A stretch of DNA of 64,000 nucleotides, from assembly GCA_023091665.1 (NCBI GenBank), contig JALJCQ010000030.1, positions 1,180,501 to 1,244,500 of the forward strand, written 5' to 3'. Shown piece by piece: positions 53,468 through 61,500 of this stretch. The DNA comes from Pythium myriotylum (Eukaryota > Oomycota > Peronosporomycetes > Pythiales > Pythiaceae). Position numbers and translations under genes: made by a program. Under the pieces are notes generated by a model. It had not been told where the DNA came from, did no database searches, and worked only from the letters and a program-made list of their open reading frames with translations. The number at the start of each line of letters is the position of its first letter. The stretch's first letter is position 1.

Positions 53468-56400
53468 ACATTGCTTTATTCGACCGCGCCCGTCAACCTC
53501 CAAGGGAACTTTGCATCGACCCTTGACGATGATGACTCCGTTCGTGGGCTTAGACTCAATAATCTCCCAGCCCTCCACCAGTAGCCCAGTAAGAGACCAC
53601 CCGTAGTACTGCGAGAACCCCAGCACACCGTGATGATTGAGTGCCATGCCCTGCTTATGAAGTTGATGAACCACGATACTCTGCTCTTTGACTTTCATAG
53701 ACGGGGCCAAGGACGATGCCAAACGCACGAGCGTCGCCATTGATCCTTTGGGCATGACTCGCTGACTCTTACGGTGCAAGTATAATGGTACAATTGCACA
53801 CAATACCCCGAGCCAAACCGAACCCACGCAGGTCGCGAGCAGCTTGAACATCTCGTAGTTGGCGTTGTCCAGGACATCAGGTGTAGCCAGACGCACGCCG
53901 ACCACGAAACTCCATGCGGCAATGCGCAAACGAGGGCTGTTAAACCACGGATAGTACTCGCGGTGGTGACTAATTTGGTTCACCGAATCGAAGCCGATCC
54001 GAATGAACCACGTCGCGCTGGTGGAGACAACAATGTCGCGAACGACTTTCGGGTACATCCGAACTTCTTTCTTGTCCATGAAGATCGGATCTGTTGGCAA
54101 ATGGTAAGCTATCATCAACGGGAGCGAGCTCATCGTCATAAGGAGAACTTGCGCGAAGCTCAATACGCCGACGCTCTGGAAGTTGAACTGCGACGCCACC
54201 CAGAAACTTACGCATCGAAATTGCGTGGTCTTGTACGCGATCACAAAGCGACGGAGAAATTGAAGTGCAATGCAAAACGAGATGGAATTGAGAACCCAGC
54301 TGATGGACCAGTTGCTCCATATCAGATAGCGGAGTCCGTCTGACTGGTAGGCGACGCGGGTTCGGGTGACACTATTTGGCTCGACCCAGCAGCGCGTGCT
54401 TTCGTTCAGGTACCTCAGCTCCAGCGTACGGAAGCAAACTGTCGAGTTGCGATACGCGGCAATTACTGTTTTCGGTGGGGGATCCGCTGGCCAGAATTTG
54501 AGCATACCAGCGGTAAATGCTGTAGGTCGCCAGAGCACGGGAGATCCGACTATTTCTATACCGAGTGGTGTGCTGGGTGAGCCCAGAAGCTGTGATCAAC
54601 CGTGTCAAGATTGAGCGAGAAAAACAGCCGTGCAGATCGTTATCTTACCATCTCTTTGGGAATCTCAACCATTTCGATATCTTCGAGTGCCAGGGTCGAG
54701 GCCATCTTCTCGTACAGCTCAGCGTGATCGTCAATTGCTCGATGGATAAACTTCTCGATGCTCGGGTAGAATGCCTTTGTTATCTTGTCCAAAGTATTCT
54801 TCTCAGCTGATACGTTGTTCGTATGAAAGCCGACCTTGCACTGAGCGCTGTCAAGGAAGTGGACGAGGCCGTATTCGGTCGCAATGAACAGCGGAAACGA
54901 CGCGTTGAACTCTCTCAAGATCATTTCCGCGGTGCGATTTCGACCCAAGTGGGTAATCATCGCTTGTAACATCGGGACGACTACCCACGCACTACCGTCG
55001 TCTTTCCCTGCACCAATCGTCTTCGTCAGTATCCAAGCACGCAAACGAGCTCAACAGCTTGCACTCACGGGTAGTCGCACTGTTTCCGTACGGGAACGAG
55101 TATCGAGCGCCGCTCATTAGCTCCCCAACCAATGAATTGCGTTTGATCATATTTACGAACCACGCTTTTGCGCCACCGTTCGAGTTGCTCATGAAGATTA
55201 GGTACGACGGCAACCCTGACGACGTGAGCAAACTCAGCCACATGATTTTGACGAGCGTCTTATAGAACGCGCGGTGGCAGCGTGTGACCGAATTGTCGTC
55301 CAGTGCGATGCCGGTCGCCTCGATATCGATGTACTCGGCAAGGGCGAAGAATGGCGCATCGCTCGACTGCTCGAGGCGCTGGAACCACGCGGCGAACTTC
55401 TCTTCCTCGTCCCACCAGGTATCGTGACGTGGCGAATCGCTACTACTGGGCAGTTCAGCAAGTTTCCAGACACCCATCGTATTACCCCACCAATCCGATT
55501 TGAATGTGTTCAATCCTGCCATTGCACCTCCAAGCAGCGAAAACGTCATCATATCGTACGGGCGAGACGAAGAGGCGTCAATCTCCTCGGTGTGCTCGTA
55601 GTAGCTGTAGTACTCTGGATACTGCGCCGTCATGAGCAGCATGCGCAAGCTCGATCCGAAGCCGTCAATGCTCGCAAGCCTCTTGTCTGCCTTGACGCGA
55701 GTCGTGGCACGCGTTACCGAAGTCAATTCTAAACCTGTAAAGATCTTGGTTCTTGCCACGGAGATCGCCTTGTTCACACGTGCCCCCGACGAGATGAACA
55801 GTTTCTGACCCAGCACAGGGGCCATGATTACATCGATACGATCTCGGGGAATCGTGAGTCGATTGTTGACGCTTGCACCGTACGGCTGGGAGTCGATTTG
55901 GATGAGCGCGTCTTCGACGAGGCTGAAGACAAAGGCTTTCGTGTAAAAGGCCATGGCGATGATCTCACTGATGAAACACGACTCGAGCGTTCTGGTCTCG
56001 AGCTCGTTGACTCGGATGCTGTACCATGGCTTGGCGAACTTTTCTTGCACCATTGGGATACCGTCCCGGAACACGCTAGAGAAGCCGTTATTGAGCGCGG
56101 TCTGGGCCTGTGACGGCGACGTGAGGAACGTGAGGCCTTCGAGAGTCTTATTCCAGCTTTTCGTGCTGAATAATTGGTCCATGGCTATGTGGAACGTTTC
56201 GATCACGAACAACAAGCCAATCGAGTTTGCGAAGCCCGAGTCAACGCGAGAAGCATCCAGCGAGGTGGCGATGTGCGTCCGTTTCTCGCCTGCGACTGGA
56301 AAGTCGATGCAGACGTAGTCGGTCCCACTCTGCAGACACCTGGTGCCTTCAATGCGAGTGTTTTCGGAGGCACAGGACAGCGCCAGAAGCCACGGATCTG

Positions 56401-56950
56401 ACCCATTGATAGGCTGAATCCAAAGGCCGAGCGCGTCTTTTGGCACGTCGTTGCTCGTAGCAGCAAAGTGTCGCGGTCGTGGAGTTAGCAGTGATCCTGG
56501 GAACTCGGTCGCCTGGACCAGCAGCGAGTAGTAAATCTCAATGGTCTGGAAGTCGTCGGGCGTGAGCAGCTGGTGGATCGTGTCAATGTCAAAAGAGCCT
56601 AAGGCCTCGAGCTGGTCTCGCACTGGACGGTTGCCGACCACGATCGAGATGACTTTTTGGAGCAGCGACGCGACGTTACGACCGTCGAACTCCTTGAGGG
56701 AACTGTTGTCGACGGCCGCGTCGTAGACGTAGCAGCCCGTCTCCGTGTTGGTCGTGTCAACACGCAGCGTCGGTAGGTCGATCATGACCACGTTCTTGAT
56801 CGGGATCACGAAGGCCCACACCACGTACCAGCAGATGACGAGGATTCCCGCGCGGCGGCTCCACGTTGGGATGGGCTGATGCGTCGCCACGAGCGAGCTC
56901 GTGCTGGGCTTGCGCAGCGTGTCGCTGTCCGTGTCGGTGCCTCGCTGCAT
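53459..56950 (-). CDS. Large multi-pass membrane protein, family not recognised
   Basis: Exons 56950-55069, 55007-54649 and 54589-53459 (1123 aa); introns GTGAGT...CAG (61 bp) and GTAAGA...CAG (59 bp). Residues 30-52 form the first membrane segment (AGILVICWYVVWAFVIPI). A large soluble, probably extracytoplasmic part of about 520 residues follows, with Cys and N-glycosylation sites (NGSD, NKT). More membrane segments lie around 560-580 (TLVKIMWLSLLTSSGLPSYL) and in exon 3 (WSISWVLNSISFCIALQFL; SFAQVLLMTMSSLPLMIAYH; MFKLLATCVGSVWLGVLCA). I know no domain name; similar proteins are typical oomycete-specific transmembrane families. It starts 113 bp from the divergent gene at 57064. Confidence 0.75.
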
Positions 56951-57063
56951 TATATCTCGCCAAACGGCCGTGAATCAGTGTCTGACGGACGAGCCTCATC
57001 AAGGCGAATCTTATTGATAGCTCTGGCAGACGTCTTGAGCTCGTTATTCTTGGACAATGACAC
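56951..57063. promoter_or_regulatory. 113-bp bidirectional promoter region
   Basis: All DNA between the ATG of the large membrane protein (minus) and the ATG at 57064 (plus). No TATA box. Confidence 0.45.
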
Positions 57064-58449
57064 ATGATGCACTTTCCCGTTTCCAGACTCCCGATTGGCG
57101 GACAACAATCACCCAAAGACCAATCCGAAGATGATAAGGCCTCGAGGGCTGAGCCAATGGGTGAGAAAGGCGGTCACGCCACAAGGAGCTCCTCAAAAAA
57201 CGAGATGGCGTCTGTCGACGCGTCGCGCCGCTGCTCACAGACGATGACGGACGCCGATGAGGCGCTCTCACCTGCCAAGCACAAGTACGACTCGCCGTTC
57301 GACGCGAGCCTCGCGGTGGCTCGCAAACGCGCGCAGCACGAGAAGCTCTGGGAGATGTTTGCCACGTACGCGCTGCAGATGTCGTCCGAGGACCCAACGC
57401 GCATGCGCATCAAGAATGTCTGCAAGCTGCTCCAGGACTGCGGGGTGATCGATGGCTCCAACTCGGAGGAGGCCAGGCTGGTCGAGAAGGAGGTCAAGAT
57501 CGTCTGCGAGTCATTCCTCAAGCTCACGCCGAGCGACCGCGACAACACCAAGCGCATGGACTTTACCGCATTTCTCGGACTGCTACTCCATTTCGCGCAG
57601 ATGAGCGGGGACCAAGACCCGACGAGAGCCTACGACTCGCTCGTGCGCACGTGCCTGGAGAAACAGCAGAAGCCGCGAGTGCGCACGCCCGTGGCTAAGG
57701 AGATGCAGGCGTGCAAGAAAGTACTCCAAGCCTTTGACGAGCCGCTCAGCAAGCTCTTTGGCTACTTTGCGGCCATCAGCCACGCCAAGCTGGAGAAGCT
57801 CGATCGCAAAATGGCCCAACAAAGCCCGCCACACATGGGATACGCCGAGTGTCTCGCGTTCGCGCGGAAGTACGGCATCATTGCCCACGGCGTGCTCACA
57901 ACAACCGAGTTTGCGACCATCTACATCGACTCGCTGGCCAAGGCACCAGCCTTCGAGTACGAGCGTGTACTCACGTACGACTGCTTTTGTGAACTCATGG
58001 TGCGCGTCTCTCGGCGCGCCTGCCCGGGTGACCACCTCGCTGCGGACCGCCGTCTCAAAGGACTCTTCCAGCTCATGTGGCTCGCGTCGTCGTCTACGTC
58101 GCCGCGCGCTCTCAAGATCACGGACGTGCTCAAGACCGACAAGGTCGACGTCACGAAGCTCTTCTTGCTCCACTTTGAAAAGTTCTGGAAACGAGAAAAC
58201 TACGACAACTACGTCGGGGACCGTGGGGCAACGTCCACTGTGGAGGTCGACGTGTCCGGACTGAGCTTGGACTCGAGCCACACGCCCAGAGGGGGTCTCC
58301 CTCCCGGGGGCCCTACGGCTGTATCACCACCGAAGCGTGGTGTGACAAAGCGGCTCAGTCTGTGCGTGCAGCCAACGGCTCTGAATGAGAACGGACAGCC
58401 CAAGGCGATCCAGCGGCGGTTCTCGATCCAGGCGCCTGCGTCACCGTGA
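57064..58449 (+). CDS. Conserved protein of unknown function, possible degenerate EF-hand pairs
   Basis: A single-exon ORF of 461 aa. The first ATG is at 57064; ATGs at 57157, 57205 and 57244 are alternatives, and the N-terminal 70 residues look disordered. Two helical modules follow. One is about 95-180 (KLWEMFATYALQMSSEDPTR, then KRMDFTAFLGLLLHFAQ). The other is about 225-345 (LFGYFAAISHAKLEKLDRKM, then YDCFCELMVRVSRRACPG). Their helix-loop-helix spacing recalls EF-hand-like domains that have lost calcium ligands. The tail (about 395-461) is Pro/Arg/Ser-rich with KRLSL and RRFSI, which look like basophilic kinase sites. I do not know the function. It converges with the Pol I gene 131 bp away. 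Confidence 0.7.
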   Translation: MMHFPVSRLPIGGQQSPKDQSEDDKASRAEPMGEKGGHATRSSSKNEMASVDASRRCSQTMTDADEALSPAKHKYDSPFDASLAVARKRAQHEKLWEMFATYALQMSSEDPTRMRIKNVCKLLQDCGVIDGSNSEEARLVEKEVKIVCESFLKLTPSDRDNTKRMDFTAFLGLLLHFAQMSGDQDPTRAYDSLVRTCLEKQQKPRVRTPVAKEMQACKKVLQAFDEPLSKLFGYFAAISHAKLEKLDRKMAQQSPPHMGYAECLAFARKYGIIAHGVLTTTEFATIYIDSLAKAPAFEYERVLTYDCFCELMVRVSRRACPGDHLAADRRLKGLFQLMWLASSSTSPRALKITDVLKTDKVDVTKLFLLHFEKFWKRENYDNYVGDRGATSTVEVDVSGLSLDSSHTPRGGLPPGGPTAVSPPKRGVTKRLSLCVQPTALNENGQPKAIQRRFSIQAPASP

Positions 58450-58580
58450 GTCGAGAGAACCTAAAGCTCATTTTTGCTACTATAGCCACACGCGGTTGGT
58501 CCAGAAACACAATCACATATGTCTATTCATCAATTGGTTGTCTTGTCTCTCCGTTGACTTCCAGGTGCGCTTTATCTTGT

Positions 58581-61500
58581 TTATAATGCGATCGGTTGCA
58601 TGAGCGAGAAAGCGCCAGTGCCCACGCGCGGCGGTTGGCCCATAACGAGTCGCGATGACGAGCCCTCGAGGTCGTCATGAAGCCCGTTCAGGGCAGCCTC
58701 GGTCAGGAACCGCATCGAAGTCTCGAACGTGATCTGCTGGAACGGCGAGCCCTTGTTAGTCATGCCCATGCGGTTCATTGGCATGTAGCCGCCCGTGTTG
58801 GTCATGTAGTCGGCGATGAGGCTCAGGTGGCGGTAATCCACACTGATACCGTAGACGCCGAAGACGTCGTTGATCTGCTTGGAGATAGACGCGCGAGCAG
58901 CCTCGACACCGTACGTCTGCAACACTTGGTAAATGTCGTTGGTCATGAGCTGGTTCACGTCCAGCAGCTCGTCGAATGCCCAGATCTCCTCGAAGTTAAG
59001 ACCTTCGGTCTGCACGCACGGGGTCTCCTCCTGGGCGTCGCCGATGCGCTGCTGGATCAGGTAGCAACGCGTGATGCCTGGGCAGTGACGCACGAGCACC
59101 TGTCGCGCCACCTTCTCAACGAGCGGCACCATCAGCAACGTCTTGGAGTGGGTCGGGAAGCGCAGGCGCAGCTCCACGTAGTTCTGCTTGCGGTTCGCTC
59201 CGCAGTACACGAAGCAAGCCTTCTTGCGCACGCTCAGCGGCACGTTAAGCGACTCGAGACCGTTCGACAAGAAGTCCTTCTTGCCGTTGGCCGTCGAGGT
59301 CGACGCAGGAGCGTCCGAGTCGCTGTCGCTCGAGTCCTCAGTGTCGCTTCCCTCCGGACGCGCCTGCGCGCTGGCCTTCTTCGACTTGGACTTGGTCGGC
59401 TCTGCCTCGTCATCGTCCTCCTCCTCCTGCTCACGCAGAATACGCTGCTCGTCCTCATCAGCCTCGCCGTAGCCACGAGACTCATCGCGCGCTCCGAAAC
59501 GCAGCGTGCCTTGCTCCTCATCATCCTCGTCCTCATCGTCGTCGTCACTCTTCTTGCTCTTCTTGCCGCCGATAGCGCCGGCCGCGACTTCAGCAACACT
59601 CGACACGCTGGCCGAGTCACCTGCCTTCTTCATCTCGCGCGAAATGAGCGTGAGCAGCTTTCCGATAAAACTACTGGCGACAGTACCGTAAACCTCCTCG
59701 CTCTTGAGGCCGAACGCGCGCGCGATCTCCTTCATGCTGTAAAGTGTCAGGCGGATCGTGTACTCGCGCACCCAAAGCACGCCGTTCTCGCTCTGCTTAA
59801 ACTCGTCCACGACCTTGACGCCTTCCTTGTGGTGAATGAGCTCGCTGAGAGCGACGCGGTTGAGTCGGCGCTCGACTTCCTTAGCACGGTCATTCGGGAT
59901 CGATGGCCGCAGCGGGATCGTCATCATCGGCGTTGACATCTTCTGGCTCGCCGTCATGATGATCTCACGCAGACGTGGGATACCGAGGGTGACGTTGGCG
60001 GCACCGTGGCCGGCCAAGTGGAACGTGTTTAGCGTCATCTGTGTCGACGGCTCACCGACACTTTGCGCGGCAATGACACCCACGTTCTCGCCTGGCGCTG
60101 CCATGCTGCGCATGTAGTTGACCCAGACCAGAAGCTGGAACGCGTCCGGACCGACCGCGTGCTTGGACTGCATGACCGAGCGGTCAATCTCACTGTCAGC
60201 GTCGCCGTTGCTGTGCTTCTTTTTAGATTTCTTCGACTTCTTCTTAGATGATCCGAGCTCGAGGCAGTTGTTCGGGTTGCGTGCGTTGTAGCTCTCGAGC
60301 TTGCTCTGCAGTCGCTCCGAGATAAGGCCGACATGGTCGTTGAGTGGCAGAGACTGCATGACGGGGTCCTCGGTCGCCGCCTTGATGATGTCTACACGGC
60401 CCGACATGGCCTTCGTAAGGTTATCCGCTCGCTTGACCTTGAACTTGGCCGTGCGAGGCACATTGAACGCCTTGAGGCCAGTGTCAACGTACTGGATGTC
60501 GTACTTGCTGTCGCGTCCGTCCTCGTGTTGCTCCACGAGCGCGAGGATCTCGGCGGCGAACCAGCCCTCCTCAATGCTGCCACGCTTCCACTTGGTCTCG
60601 CCCTGCTTGAGGCGGCGACAGAGCACGCGCACACCCGGCTGAAGCACGCTGCTCGAGCTGTTGTAGTCGTTCTTCTTGGCAATGCGCGCTTCGGCGTGGA
60701 GCTGCAGCGGCTTCATGATGTCGAGCTTGGTCTTCTCGAAGAACTTGGCGTCGATGCCGTACTTGTGGGAGATGCAGCGGTGGTTCATGGCCTGGAATGA
60801 GAACTCCGAGTCCTTACCAGAAAGCAGCGCGCTCTGCATCGGGTCGACGCCGTCCTCACCGTACAAAAACTGCACGACATTGCCATCCGAGTTGCGTACC
60901 GTGTGGTCATAGCCGACCTGGAGGTCCTCCATATGCTTCATCAGACAACGCTGCAAGTAGCCACTTCGACTCGTCTTGACAGCCGTGTCGACGAGACCTT
61001 CACGACCTGCCATACAGTGGTGGTAGTACTCTTGTGGGCGCAGGCCGGTCAAGAAGCGGTCCGTGATGTAGCCACCCGCTCGCGGGGCCGGATCGAACGG
61101 CTCGTACGATGGCAGCGAGCGACCACTGCAGAGAATCGGCACACGGCGGCCCTCAAGTGCCTGCTGGCCGAGACCACACGAGATCTGCGAGTGGTTGACC
61201 ATCGATCCCTTTGCGCCTGTAAGCACCATGAGCGAGAACGAGTTGGCCGGGAACGGCTTAGACTGGCCACTCGGCAGACACGTCTTGATAATGTCCGAGT
61301 TGGAGCCATGTACGCAGCCCATCATGTGCGCGTCGAGCGCCGCGGCGTTGGCGGCGGCATCTGGGCCGCAAAGAAGTACACGCATGCGTTCACGAATTTG
61401 CTCACGCTCTTCCTCGTTCATGCGGCGCTTCTTGCCGCCGTTGAGCTCCTCGGACTTGTGCTTCTTCTCGAGGAGCTCCGTGAGTCCAGCGAACTCGGCG

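Noticed and set aside
58677..59936. 419-codon + strand ORF opposite the Pol I subunit
   Set aside because: Lies wholly within conserved Pol I coding sequence and has no family resemblance.
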